From contig NZ_BAGE01000023.1 of assembly GCF_000308675.1 (NCBI RefSeq), positions 1-41,189 of the forward strand: DNA of 41,189 nucleotides, read 5' to 3'. The stretch comes from Nocardia paucivorans NBRC 100373. GTDB lineage: Bacteria > Actinomycetota > Actinomycetes > Mycobacteriales > Mycobacteriaceae. Of this stretch, positions 14,730 through 23,154 are shown one piece after another. The stretch's first letter is position 1. Every line of letters begins with the position of its first letter. A model generated the notes under the pieces. It saw only the letters and a program-made list of their open reading frames with translations. It was not told where the DNA came from and did not search any database. Position numbers and translations under genes: made by a program.

Positions 14730-15215
14730 ATGACTGTTGTCGAGGCTTCGATCGATGACGACAACCCCTATCGGGACCTCACCCCGGAGCAGGTGACCGC
14801 ATGGTTGAGTCGGTATTTCCACGGCGTTATCGGTCTTCGATTCACCGAGATATCCGCGGATCGGGTTCGTTCGGAACTGCCGGTGACCCCCGCGCTACAA
14901 CAGGGGGCGGGCATTGTGCACGGCGGGGTGTACTGCTCCGTGGTCGAATCGACGGCAAGTGTCGCCGCCACGGCATGGTTGGCCGGGCGTGGGCGGGTCA
15001 TCGGCGTGAACAACAACACCGATTTCCTCCGGGCGGTGTCGTCCGGAACGCTGTTCGCGGAAGCGACCCCGGTGCATCGGGGGCGTAGTCAGCAACTGTG
15101 GTCGGTCGAGGTCACCGACGATCGGGAGCGGGCGGTCGCGCGCGGGCAGGTACGGCTGCACAACGAGTACGGGCAGGTCACGCTCCCGGAGCGGCCGACG
15201 CCGTCGAATGGCTGA
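14730..15215 (+). CDS. PaaI-type hotdog thioesterase
   Basis: A 161-aa hotdog protein; ATG 14730 has CTGGAGGT about 10 nt upstream. The core motif GAGIVHGGVYCSVVESTASV (residues ~56-75) is the PaaI/hydroxybenzoyl-CoA thioesterase active-site turn (HGG, then E of VES as the catalytic acid), followed by GVNNNTDFLRAVSSGTLFAE. These enzymes hydrolyse acyl-CoA or aryl-CoA thioesters in the cytoplasm. It lies divergent to an HxlR regulator, suggesting inducible expression with a catabolic or detoxifying role. Substrate unknown. Confidence 0.9.
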   Translation: MTVVEASIDDDNPYRDLTPEQVTAWLSRYFHGVIGLRFTEISADRVRSELPVTPALQQGAGIVHGGVYCSVVESTASVAATAWLAGRGRVIGVNNNTDFLRAVSSGTLFAEATPVHRGRSQQLWSVEVTDDRERAVARGQVRLHNEYGQVTLPERPTPSNG

Positions 15216-15286
15216 TTCGGTCGAACCGTCACGGCTCGGGTGCCACCGTCCTCATCCGCGGTGCCGGTCTCGTCGCGAGGAAGGCC

Positions 15287-16078
15287 TCAGTCGACAGGGG
15301 GTTCGTCGTCTTCGGCGCGGTCGAGGATGGCTCGGGTGTGGGAGTCCAGGTCGTTCAGAGTGGAGATCAGATCGAGGGTCGGCAGGTCGGAGGTCTCCTC
15401 GGCCATTCGGCGGAGTTCGGCCATGACCGTGTCGATATCGTCCTCGGGGTTCGTGGGCTCATCGGTCCGAGCCGTGACGGGCTGCCAGGCGATTGCCTGC
15501 TGCCACCACGGGTCGTCGGTGGCCCAGGCCCAGATGGTCTTGTGGACCAGCTCGGTGTTGTCGGTGAGCAGTCGATAGAAGTCGTCGATTCGGCGGTGCT
15601 CCAGTTCGTGGACACCCTCCGGTAGCCGTCGGGTGCCGATATGGCACATGGGGGCGCGGGTGACGGTGAGGGTGGGGGTGGACGGGTTGTCGAGCAGTTC
15701 GCGCAGGAGCTCCTCGGTGAGATAGGGGAGGGTGATCTCGCCGACGGTGATCGGCATACGGGCCCGCCGGCGAGGGCTGTAGAGGCGGCGTGCGGTCACA
15801 TCGAAAACCGCCAGGTCGCGTTCGCCGGTCAGGGTGAGCAGGGCGGATAGACAGGCGATCCGATCGTCGACCGTGGCGCGCAACAGCAGACCGCGCCCAT
15901 CGGGTGGTCGGTGCACCGACAGACCGGCATCGGCGCGGTCGATCAATGCGTAGACCACCCCGACAACCGGAAGAGGCGCCGTCGGTTCGGGTGCGCGCTC
16001 CATCGCCACGTACTGCTCGTATGCCTGTTCGGCCGAGTCCGTTGCGGCGGCGGGCAATACGGCGAAGAGGAAACTCAC
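15287..16078 (-). CDS. Unrecognised 263-aa cytoplasmic protein
   Basis: Not recognised. GTG 16078 is the first start; no ribosome-binding site is seen. N-terminal residues 1-20 are hydrophobic (SFLFAVLPAAATDSAEQAYE) but lack a signal peptide's basic start. The middle has strand-rich segments (GLLLRATVDDRIACLSALLT, then LAVFDVTARRLYSPRRRARM, then ITVGEITLPYLTEELLRELL) and a helical end (DIDTVMAELRRMAEETSDLP). The alternation suggests an alpha/beta domain of about 150 residues followed by helices. It sits alone downstream of the VIT transporter, separated from it by a strong terminator, so it has its own promoter. High GC3 supports a real gene. Confidence 0.75.
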   Translation of the reverse strand: MSFLFAVLPAAATDSAEQAYEQYVAMERAPEPTAPLPVVGVVYALIDRADAGLSVHRPPDGRGLLLRATVDDRIACLSALLTLTGERDLAVFDVTARRLYSPRRRARMPITVGEITLPYLTEELLRELLDNPSTPTLTVTRAPMCHIGTRRLPEGVHELEHRRIDDFYRLLTDNTELVHKTIWAWATDDPWWQQAIAWQPVTARTDEPTNPEDDIDTVMAELRRMAEETSDLPTLDLISTLNDLDSHTRAILDRAEDDEPPVD

Positions 16079-16126
16079 CCGGTAATTACAGCAAAGTTCT
16101 CATAGAAATTCGCGGGATGGACGGTG

Positions 16127-16163
16127 AAAAGTTCTGATCCGCAGCGAGATTCGGGATCAGAAC
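16127..16163 (-). terminator. Intrinsic terminator overlapping the VIT stop codon
   Basis: Read on the minus strand, GTTCTGATCC and GGATCAGAAC form a perfect 10-bp stem around a 13-nt loop, followed by TTTTC. The left arm contains the TGA stop of the VIT gene. Confidence 0.88.
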
Positions 16164-16873
16164 CCCGCGACGCCGGCAAGTTGGCCGATACCGTAGGTAA
16201 CGCCCATGGTGAGGGCTCCACCGCACACCACCCGGACCGCGGCCCGTGCTCGACTACCGCCGCCGAGTCGCGCGCTCACCGACCCGGTGAGTGCCAACGC
16301 CACCAACACCGCGCAGATCGTCACCGGAACACGAGCCGACACCGGCGGAAGCAGAATCGCCGCCAACGGCAGCAACGCGCCCACCACAAAGGAAATCGCC
16401 GACGAGAACGCCGCATGCCAGGGATTGGTGAACTCCGCCGGATTCAGGCCGAGCTCCACCTCGGCATGTGCGGCGAGCGCGTCCCGAGCGGTCATCTCCT
16501 CGGCCACCTTCCGGGCGGTCTCCGCGGAAAGGCCCCGCATCCGATACAGCTCCACGAGCTCGGCCGGCTCGTCCTCCGGCGCCTCGTGCAGTTCCCGGCG
16601 CTCCAATTCGATCAGCGCTCGTTCGCTGTCGCGCTGGGTGCTCACCGAGACGTATTCGCCCACCGCCATGGAGATCGCTCCCGCTCCGACACCCGCCACA
16701 CCCGCGGTGATCAGGGTGTCCGTGCTGGTCGTGGCCGCCGCGACCCCCACCACCAATCCCGCTGTCGACACGATCCCGTCATTGGCGCCCAACACCCCCG
16801 CGCGCAGCCAGTTCAGTTTCGCGGCCAGTCCCGTGCCGTGCGGTTCGCGCGATGAAGCCTCGGCATCGCTCAT
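16157..16873 (-). CDS. VIT1/CCC1-family Fe2+/Mn2+ transporter
   Basis: A 238-aa membrane protein of the VIT/CCC1 family. The diagnostic N-terminal motif LRAGVLGANDGIVSTAGLVV (residues ~23-42) is present, followed by GAGAISMAVGEYVSVSTQRD (~64-83). The cytosolic metal-binding helical insert then follows, rich in Glu and Met (ELERRELHEAPEDEPAELVE, then GLSAETARKVAEEMTARDAL). The last third has three TM segments (FSSAISFVVGALLPLAAILL; VTICAVLVALALTGSVSARL; final Gly-rich TM). It probably exports or stores divalent iron/manganese. A terminator overlaps its stop codon. ATG 16873 sits in a TGACGTCA context. Confidence 0.92.
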   Translation of the reverse strand: MSDAEASSREPHGTGLAAKLNWLRAGVLGANDGIVSTAGLVVGVAAATTSTDTLITAGVAGVGAGAISMAVGEYVSVSTQRDSERALIELERRELHEAPEDEPAELVELYRMRGLSAETARKVAEEMTARDALAAHAEVELGLNPAEFTNPWHAAFSSAISFVVGALLPLAAILLPPVSARVPVTICAVLVALALTGSVSARLGGGSRARAAVRVVCGGALTMGVTYGIGQLAGVAGF

Positions 16874-16990
16874 GACGTCAGCCTAGGGAATGTTTCGGCC
16901 GTGGACGCGACGGTGACATTTCGACTCGCGGCGGGAGGCGAAGCGGAGGTGGTCGCGACGCCGGGCCGGGGTTCGGCGACACTGTAGGGC

Positions 16991-18499
16991 ATGACCGAGA
17001 CCGCTGCTGCCCCGGAACACCTCGATGTGGTGATCGTGGGGGCGGGTCTGTCCGGTGTGGGCGCCGCCTACCGGCTACAGACCGAATGCCCGGACAAGAC
17101 CTATGCCATCCTCGAAGCCCGGGGCGATATGGGCGGTACCTGGGATCTGTTCCGGTACCCCGGGGTCCGTTCGGACTCGGACATGTTCACTCTCGGCTAC
17201 CCGTTCAAACCGTGGCGCGATGCCAAATCCATCGCCGATGGACCCTCCATCCTGCGCTATATCCGGGAAACCGCCGCGGAATACGGGATCGACCGCCGGG
17301 TTCGCTACCACACCAAGGTGGTGGCCGCCGACTGGTCGACCGAACACGCCCGCTGGACCCTCACACTGGAGCGCCGCGACTCCACGGGTGCCGTCGAACG
17401 CGGCACCCTGACCTGCGGATTCCTCTACTCCTGCGCCGGTTACTACGACTACGACCGAGGTCACAACCCCGAATTCCCCGGGATCGAATCCTTCACCGGC
17501 ACCGTGGTCCATCCGCAGTTCTGGCCGCAAGATCTGGACTACCGCGGAAAACGCGTGGTGATCATCGGTAGCGGCGCGACCGCCGTCACCCTCGTGCCGT
17601 CCATGGCCGACGACGCCGCGTCGGTCACCATGCTGCAACGTTCCCCCACCTGGATCGGGGTCGTGCGCGGGCGGGACGCCTTCGCCGACCGGGCGCGCGC
17701 CCTGCTGCCCCCGGACCTCGCCCACCGGTTGATCCGCACCAAGAACATCCTGTTCGGCATCGGCTTCTACCAGTACTGTCGACGCCGCCCGGCCGCCGCG
17801 CGGAAACTGCTGACCGGCCTGGCCACCCGCATTCTGAAGGACGAGAAACTCGTCGCCGAACATTTCACACCCCGCTACGACCCGTGGGATCAGCGGTTGT
17901 GCGCGGCGCCCGACGCCGATTTCTACCGCGCCGTGCGTAAAGGGAAGGCCGAGGTGGTCACCGACCATATCGACGGTTTCGTTCCCGACGGTATCCGCCT
18001 GCGTTCCGGTCGTGTCCTGCCCGCCGATGTCGTGATCGCCGCGACCGGACTGCGACTGCTGGCCTTCGGCGGTATCGCACCCACCGTCGACGGGAGGCCG
18101 GTGGACCTGGCCCGCCAGTTCGTCTGGCAGGGCGCCATGGTGACCGGGCTGCCCAACTTCGCGGTATGCCTGGGCTACACGAATTCCTCCTGGACCCTGC
18201 GCGCCGACCTCACCTCACGGTTGGTCTGCAAGATCTTGCGCCATATGGATCGCAACGATTACGCGGCCATCGTCCCTCGCCCCGACCGCGGTCTGTCCGA
18301 ACGCCCACTGATCGATCTGACCTCGGGGTATGTACAACGCTCCATCGGCCACTTCCCGCGCCAGGGCGACCGGCATCCGTGGCGGGTGCGGCAGAACTAC
18401 CTGCTCGACTCGGTCACAACGCTACGAACCCGACTGGGCAAAACCCTGGTGGGAACACCGCGCTCGGCACTGCGAACCCCGGTCCGGGCCGAGGTGTGA
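16991..18499 (+). CDS. Baeyer-Villiger-type flavin monooxygenase (EthA-like)
   Basis: A 502-aa class B flavoprotein monooxygenase. FAD-binding motif VVIVGAGLSGVGAAYRLQTE (residues ~14-33), then DMGGTWDLFRYPGVRSDSDM (~46-65). The Baeyer-Villiger fingerprint FTGTVVHPQFWPQD is present around residues 166-179, and the NADPH fold GSGATAVTLVPSM around 192-204. Length and motifs match EthA, which in mycobacteria oxidises ketones and activates the pro-drug ethionamide. No ethR-like tetR gene is adjacent, so regulation differs. The gene is monocistronic and converges with the hydrolase gene downstream. Confidence 0.92.
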   Translation: MTETAAAPEHLDVVIVGAGLSGVGAAYRLQTECPDKTYAILEARGDMGGTWDLFRYPGVRSDSDMFTLGYPFKPWRDAKSIADGPSILRYIRETAAEYGIDRRVRYHTKVVAADWSTEHARWTLTLERRDSTGAVERGTLTCGFLYSCAGYYDYDRGHNPEFPGIESFTGTVVHPQFWPQDLDYRGKRVVIIGSGATAVTLVPSMADDAASVTMLQRSPTWIGVVRGRDAFADRARALLPPDLAHRLIRTKNILFGIGFYQYCRRRPAAARKLLTGLATRILKDEKLVAEHFTPRYDPWDQRLCAAPDADFYRAVRKGKAEVVTDHIDGFVPDGIRLRSGRVLPADVVIAATGLRLLAFGGIAPTVDGRPVDLARQFVWQGAMVTGLPNFAVCLGYTNSSWTLRADLTSRLVCKILRHMDRNDYAAIVPRPDRGLSERPLIDLTSGYVQRSIGHFPRQGDRHPWRVRQNYLLDSVTTLRTRLGKTLVGTPRSALRTPVRAEV

Positions 18500-18520
18500 G
18501 GAGGTTCGGTTACGCCGTCG

Positions 18521-19231
18521 TCAGGGCACCGCGTAAAGGTAGAGCAGGACGAGGGTGCCCACGCCCATGAGTGGGGTGAGAATCCAGGTTTCGACCTTGT
18601 TTCCGGTGCGGGAGATGACCGGGATGGCGGCGCGCTGTTTCAGCGGCCACAGCAGTGGGCAGCCGCGTTCGGTGAGACAGTCGCCGACCAGGTGGATGAG
18701 GCAGCCGAGGCCGATGGCGAACGGGAGCCAGCGGGGGGTGTCGGGAAGCCAGCGGTGCATGAGGATCGTCCCGGCCCCGGCGAAGATCACACAGAGGCCG
18801 TAGGCGCGCAGCGAATCACCCGAGGGACTCAGGTGTAGGGCGCGCACCCCGAAGGCGAGCATGACGAAGACCAGTCCCAGGGTGAAGGGGCGGCCGAGGA
18901 AATGCTGGCCCGCCCAGGTCGCCCACCCGGCGAGGATCACGAACAACAGGCTGTGGGTGGCGTGGCGGTGGCCGCCCGAGATCGTGGAAACACCTTTGGC
19001 CAGGTAGTGACTCACCGGGCCCAGAGACTGGGCGATGGTGCCCTTCGGGTGGTCGATATCGGGCAGCAGTGCCGCGCCCGCGGTGATCAAGGTGCCGAGC
19101 ACCAGCTCCATGGCGCTGATCCGGACCGGTCCCTGGATCAGTTCCATCGCGTCCGCGGCGGCGACCGGAACGAGGGTGGCGGCCGCGGCGAAGGCCAGGG
19201 CGCCGCTGGTGGCATGGGAGTGACCGAGCAA
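18521..19231 (-). CDS. YdjM-like membrane-bound metal-dependent hydrolase
   Basis: A 236-aa multi-TM protein of the LexA-inducible YdjM family (DUF457). TTG 19231 is chosen as start: GGGGG lies 7 nt upstream and it gives the family's LGHSHATSGALAF N-terminus with its His residues. Further motifs are AALLPDIDHPKGTIAQSLGP (Asp-His pair), HRHATHSLLFVIL (second His cluster) and HLVGDCLTERGCPLLWPL (Asp near C-terminus), together a probable membrane-embedded metal site. Five to six TM segments are visible. Substrate unknown. The open frame extends upstream through a hexamer repeat, but that region is not protein-like. Confidence 0.85.
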   Translation of the reverse strand: MLGHSHATSGALAFAAAATLVPVAAADAMELIQGPVRISAMELVLGTLITAGAALLPDIDHPKGTIAQSLGPVSHYLAKGVSTISGGHRHATHSLLFVILAGWATWAGQHFLGRPFTLGLVFVMLAFGVRALHLSPSGDSLRAYGLCVIFAGAGTILMHRWLPDTPRWLPFAIGLGCLIHLVGDCLTERGCPLLWPLKQRAAIPVISRTGNKVETWILTPLMGVGTLVLLYLYAVP

Positions 19232-19436
19232 AAGTGTTTCCCCCGAATCGGTGGACCTGGACAGCCCGACCAACTTAGCAACCCGAACCGATGCGGTGAG
19301 AACTCCGAAGTCCTGGTGATCGGATGGCTGTGGCATGCCGCAGGTGGTATTGCCATGTGCTCGGGAAGGGATGCGGCCGAGTCCCGAGACGGTGGGCCGG
19401 ACTCGTGACATCGGGGGGCCGAGGGCGTCCGGCTCG

Positions 19437-19487
19437 GTGTCGGTGTCGGTGTTGATGTTGATGTTGATGTCGATGTCGATGTCGATA
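19437..19487. repeat. Hexanucleotide tandem repeat
   Basis: About eight GT-rich hexamers in three blocks: GTGTCG-type, then GTTGAT x3, then GTCGAT x3. It lies between the divergent hydrolase and Rv3235-family genes, outside both coding regions as called. In-frame length changes would be multiples of two codons if it were translated. Confidence 0.75.
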
Positions 19488-19658
19488 CCGCCCTCGACCG
19501 CGCCATTGCGGCGTGTTGCGCATGACACGCCGTGGGGTTTTATGGGGAACCGAACGTCACATACACCTGTGTTCGGAATCGATGCCATATTGGCCCGATC
19601 GGATCGGCGCGCGGCGGTCCGGGTGTGGGGGAGTCATACCGGATATGGGGGAGATCGG

Positions 19659-20339
19659 ATGTCCGAGTATCGACCGGTATTGCGGCCGGTTCCTCGTTTC
19701 GAACCGTCGGCTCGTCGCCATCCGAACGAGCCGGACCGGGGTGGTTCCGGTTCGGAGGTAGGGGGTGCGGTTGGTTCGCGGGCGGAGACCGAGGGTGGTG
19801 GGACCACTCGCGCGACACCACCACGAGAACGGGCCCACTCGCAGCCGACCTGCGGGAACGCCGTGGTGTCGAAGGGGCGGCGGGGTGGTGGTTCCGTTAC
19901 CGCGGTCTGTTCGAGTGGCGTTCCCCGTGGTCGGCGTCGCTCGCGGATGGGAGCGGTATCGGGCCACGGTGTTCCCGAGGGGGTGCGCCAGGTATTGCGC
20001 GCCGGACATACCGCGGCGATGGCCGAGGCCCGCGAATACTCCTGGCGTGTGCTGCGGATGGTGCTCGAGGTGCTGGACCGTAGGCGTCCGGTTGCCCAGC
20101 TCGCCCGGTTCGCGTCACCGGCGGTGCAGGCGGCGGTGGGCACCCTGGTCGGCGGGAACCATCTGCGCCATCGGGAACTGGGCACCGCGGTATTGGCGAG
20201 AGTGCACGTCATCGGCGGCGACGACGGCGCCATCGAGGTGTGCGGTACCTATCAGCGGGGTTCCCGGCATTTCGCCATCGCCGCCAGAATCACCCGTGCC
20301 CCCGCGACGGGGTGGCAGCTCACGGCTCTGCGCGTGTAG
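19659..20339 (+). CDS. Rv3235-family protein (DUF6459)
   Basis: A 226-aa protein; ATG 19659 follows GGGGAGAT. The C-terminal ~100 residues have the DUF6459/Rv3235 pattern: YSWRVLRMVLEVLDRRRPVA with QLARFASPAVQAAVGTLVGG, then the strands AVLARVHVIGGDDGAIEVCG with TYQRGSRHFAIAARITR, ending GWQLTALRV. The first 120 residues are low-complexity Arg/Gly/Ser/Pro and probably disordered, which is usual in this family (M. tuberculosis Rv3235 is Ala/Arg/Pro-rich). In mycobacteria and streptomycetes the family is found near secA, but no sec gene is visible here. Function unknown. High G content makes the exact start uncertain. Confidence 0.78.
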   Translation: MSEYRPVLRPVPRFEPSARRHPNEPDRGGSGSEVGGAVGSRAETEGGGTTRATPPRERAHSQPTCGNAVVSKGRRGGGSVTAVCSSGVPRGRRRSRMGAVSGHGVPEGVRQVLRAGHTAAMAEAREYSWRVLRMVLEVLDRRRPVAQLARFASPAVQAAVGTLVGGNHLRHRELGTAVLARVHVIGGDDGAIEVCGTYQRGSRHFAIAARITRAPATGWQLTALRV

Positions 20340-20370
20340 TGCCGCGCGGTTCGCGGAGAATATCGTCGAA

Positions 20371-20397
20371 CCCATCGGATACAACCCATCGGATACA
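20371..20397. promoter_or_regulatory. Direct repeat upstream of the second SDR
   Basis: CCCATCGGATACA occurs twice, at 20371-20383 and 20385-20397, with a 14-bp period, 61 bp before the SDR start. Tandem sites of this length suit a regulator binding as a side-by-side pair. Confidence 0.45.
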
Positions 20398-20457
20398 TTG
20401 GCCAACCGGGCGGCGGAGCGGTCCGCGGCTCGGCGCCTGCTCGAGGATCGAGGGAGT

Positions 20458-21261
20458 ATGACCAAGACTGCGCTGGTGACCGGTGCGTCGTCCGGTATCG
20501 GCCGGGCGACCGCGCGGCTGCTGGTCGAGCACGGTTATCGAGTGATCGGGACCAGCCGGCATCCGGAGACGATCGCGGAGTCGGACCGGATTCCCGGTGT
20601 GGAGTACCGGGCGCTCGACCTCACCGATGTGGCGGGGATCGAGGAGTTCGGCGCGCAGCTCGGCCCGATCGACGTGCTGGTGAACAATGCCGGGGAAAGC
20701 CAGTCGGGTCCCTTCGAGGAACTACCGCGCGAGGCGCTGCTGCGCCTGTTCCAATTGAATGTGTTCGGCCAGGTGCGGCTGACGCAGCTGGTATTGCCCG
20801 GGATGCGGGAACGGGGATACGGCCGCGTCGTCATGGTGGGATCGATGCTGGCCAGCTTCCCGCTGGCCTACCGTTCCTCGTATGTGGCGGCCAAGGCCGC
20901 GATCAAGGGATTCGCGGACGCTGCCCGTTTGGAGACCTCGCCGTTCGGGGTATGGATCACCACCGTCGAACCCGGATCGATCAGCACCGGTATCGGGGAA
21001 CGCCGCACCAAATACATTGCCGAGGATTCCCCCTACGGCGATGACTTCCGAACCATGCTCACCCGGCTGGATCACAACGAACGCAACGGTATCCCGCCGG
21101 AGAAGGTGGCCGCGCTCATCCTGCGCGCCATCGAAGCAGACCGCCCGAAACCGCTGTACGCCACCGGAAGTCGGGCGCCGCTCGTGTTCCTGCTGCGGCG
21201 GTTGGTTCCGGGCAGCGTTATCGAGCGGGTCGTCGCCCGGGTGCACGGTCTGCGCCGATGA
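20458..21261 (+). CDS. Short-chain dehydrogenase/reductase
   Basis: A 267-aa classical SDR. Motifs: TGASSGIG (residues ~8-15) for NAD(P) binding, VLVNNAGESQSGPFEELPRE with NNAG, MVGSMLASFPLAY with the catalytic Ser, and the YVAAKAAIKGF Tyr-Lys pair. The late EPGSISTGIGERRTKY segment matches the actinobacterial group annotated as oxidoreductases of unknown substrate. The ribosome-binding run GAGGGAG sits very close to ATG 20458. The stop (21259-21261) lies 10 bp before the ATG of the DUF72 gene, so the two are one operon. A direct repeat lies in its upstream region. Confidence 0.9.
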   Translation: MTKTALVTGASSGIGRATARLLVEHGYRVIGTSRHPETIAESDRIPGVEYRALDLTDVAGIEEFGAQLGPIDVLVNNAGESQSGPFEELPREALLRLFQLNVFGQVRLTQLVLPGMRERGYGRVVMVGSMLASFPLAYRSSYVAAKAAIKGFADAARLETSPFGVWITTVEPGSISTGIGERRTKYIAEDSPYGDDFRTMLTRLDHNERNGIPPEKVAALILRAIEADRPKPLYATGSRAPLVFLLRRLVPGSVIERVVARVHGLRR

Positions 21262-21271
21262 GCCGGTGAAC

Positions 21272-22120
21272 ATGCCGGAGAACCCCCGGCCCCGGTTGTT
21301 CGTGGGGTGCGCCATGTGGTCGCACCCCACCTGGCCGGCCGCATCGCGAGAACGCCTGCGCACCTACGCCAGTTGGTGCAATGCGGTCGAGGGCAACACC
21401 ACCTTCTACGCCGTCCCGGCCCGTCACACCGTCGAATCGTGGGCCCACCAGACCGATCCGGACTTCCGATTCGTACCGAAACTGCCCCGCACCATCACCC
21501 ACGATCGCAGGCTGTCGGGCGTCGACGCGGAGCTGCGTGACTTCCTGAACGCCGTCGAACCGTTGGGACCGCGGCTGCACGCGCTGTGGGTGCAGTTGCC
21601 GTCCGCGTTCGGTCCGACGGATCTGGGGTCGTTGGCCGCGTTTCTGCGCGATCTGCCGGGCGGGTACCCGCTCGCGGTGGAGGTCCGCCACCGTGCCTTC
21701 TTCGACGACCCCCGGGCCGCGTCCGGGTTGGAACGCGTCCTCGACCGGGTGGGCGCCGAATGGATCCCCTTCGACACCACCACACTCTTCGCCCGAGAGG
21801 CCACCAGCGCCGCCGAATACGAGGCGAGGTCCAAGAAACCGCACCTGCCGCGTCGGGCCCGCGCCCTCACCGATCGGCCGATCGTGCGATATCACGGCTG
21901 CGATGACAGCGCCCGCACCATCGAGGGTTGGCAGCCGTGGATCGGCACGGTCGTCGACTGGTTGCGCGAGGGACGTTCGCCCACGGTCTTCGTACACACC
22001 CCCGACAACGCCGGCTCCCGTGTCCTCGCCCGACGCTTCCACGACGAGATACGCGCCCACATCCCGGAATTGGTGCCACTGCCCGACCCCGCATCCGCCG
22101 ACCCCTTGACGCTGTTCTGA
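21272..22120 (+). CDS. DUF72 domain protein
   Basis: A 282-aa TIM-barrel-like DUF72 protein. Motifs are LFVGCAMWSHPTWPAASRER at the start (FxGtxGWxxxxW type), WCNAVEGNTTFYAVPARHTV (the NTFY signature), FRFVPKLPRTITHDRRL, PLAVEVRHRAFFD (EvRH) and VRYHGC near residue 205. A TVFVHTPDNAGSRVLA segment follows, with the conserved N of the family. The family is widespread and its activity unknown; the conserved Glu/Arg/His in a barrel suggests an enzyme. ATG 21272 is preferred, GTG 21266 is possible. It follows the SDR gene with no terminator between. Confidence 0.9.
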   Translation: MPENPRPRLFVGCAMWSHPTWPAASRERLRTYASWCNAVEGNTTFYAVPARHTVESWAHQTDPDFRFVPKLPRTITHDRRLSGVDAELRDFLNAVEPLGPRLHALWVQLPSAFGPTDLGSLAAFLRDLPGGYPLAVEVRHRAFFDDPRAASGLERVLDRVGAEWIPFDTTTLFAREATSAAEYEARSKKPHLPRRARALTDRPIVRYHGCDDSARTIEGWQPWIGTVVDWLREGRSPTVFVHTPDNAGSRVLARRFHDEIRAHIPELVPLPDPASADPLTLF

Positions 22121-22264
22121 AGCATCGAATCGATGTGACGGTTCATGAGCCGGATGCTCGAACGCATCACGGCCGACGTCCCTGCTCACCATGCTGTCGA
22201 TGACTCGTCGGCGCCTGGGCAACGCTATCGTTGATCCATGAAGTTCGTTGCAACACAATAAAAT

Positions 22265-22281
22265 ACGCATTTGCGTGCAAA
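22265..22281. promoter_or_regulatory. Two interlocked palindromes upstream of the XRE-peptidase unit
   Basis: ACGCA-TT-TGCGT (22265-22276) and TTTGC-GT-GCAAA (22270-22281) overlap by 7 bp in an AT-rich patch that is unusual for this genome, 67 bp before the GTG at 22348. The adjacent ACAATA/TAAAAT sequence (22255-22264) could be a -10 region. The XRE-type protein two genes down is the natural candidate to bind here. Confidence 0.5.
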
Positions 22282-22347
22282 ACCCAAGTGATACCCTTAC
22301 TTCTCGGTCCGGTCCGTAAGAGACCGATTGGGGGACGAGGAGGCCGG

Positions 22348-23154
22348 GTGAGTAACCCTGATGTGCCGACCGATTGGGAGCGGAAGCGGTTCGGCGATCT
22401 CGCAGTGACCTTGCGCCGGGCGATCCCGGTTGCTTTGCAGGCCGCGCACCAGCGTGCGCTGGAATCACACAGGGGCCTGGGACTACAAACCAATCACGCC
22501 TACGGGCAGATATGGCTGGCGGCTCCGGACGAGCTGATCAAAGCGTTGGAGCCGCTCACCGAGGTGCGTCGTGTCCGCCCACCCCGGGCGCAGCACGACC
22601 TGCCGATGGTCGGGGAGAACAACGTCATTTTGTACCCGTGGAAGTTCTCCGACAACGCGTACTCCGACCTGCGCACGGCGAAGATGAATACTCCACTGTC
22701 CGATCTGCGGCAAGAACTGCTTGCTCTGATACCGGTCGTGGATGCTCAAATGACCATCGATCAGGCCATGATGAGCGAGGCGGAGCTGGATGCCTACTAC
22801 GCGGAGCTGACCGCGATGATCGAGGAAGCCGACTCCGACAGTTGCACGGTCATCATCGCCTATGCCAGTAATCCACGCTCGGGTATCCTCCGTATCTACT
22901 GGGGCGATGCCTCGGGGGTCGACGAACGCGGACATGTGCTCTGGAATCACGTGGAACAGATCCCGCTCATCGATGGTGAGCAAGCCGGCGGTGTGGAACT
23001 GCGACCCGTGGGACCGGCATCTGCTCCTTCACGCCCCCAACGGTTCTACGAGGCCGAGCTGGAGGATATCGAGCTGAGCATACGCCCGCCGTTGGCCTCG
23101 CCACCGGAGCCCGAACGGCCGATCCCACGCGATGAAACAGGAAGTGATGACTGA
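22348..23154 (+). CDS. Unknown 268-aa protein paired with an XRE-ImmA/IrrE protein
   Basis: Not recognised. GTG 22348 has GAGGAGG about 5 nt upstream. The first 150 residues alternate strand and helix (RFGDLAVTLRRAIPVALQAA; NHAYGQIWLAAPDELIKALE; then VRRVRPPRAQHDLPMVGENN with VILYPWKFSD). The middle is helical and acidic (DAQMTIDQAMMSEAELDAYY), then a strand pair (TVIIAYASNPRSGILRIYWG, then HVLWNHVEQIPLID). The last 35 residues are a Pro/Glu-rich tail. No TM or signal. It overlaps the next gene by 8 bp, so the two are made together. The likely role is the effector or target half of a two-gene stress or defence unit whose other half is the XRE-peptidase; this is inference only. Confidence 0.8.
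   Translation: MSNPDVPTDWERKRFGDLAVTLRRAIPVALQAAHQRALESHRGLGLQTNHAYGQIWLAAPDELIKALEPLTEVRRVRPPRAQHDLPMVGENNVILYPWKFSDNAYSDLRTAKMNTPLSDLRQELLALIPVVDAQMTIDQAMMSEAELDAYYAELTAMIEEADSDSCTVIIAYASNPRSGILRIYWGDASGVDERGHVLWNHVEQIPLIDGEQAGGVELRPVGPASAPSRPQRFYEAELEDIELSIRPPLASPPEPERPIPRDETGSDD

Noticed and set aside
16991..18499. EthA/EthR divergent pair
   Set aside because: The monooxygenase has the EthA-like fingerprint, but no TetR gene lies next to it; the neighbour on the other strand is a VIT transporter.
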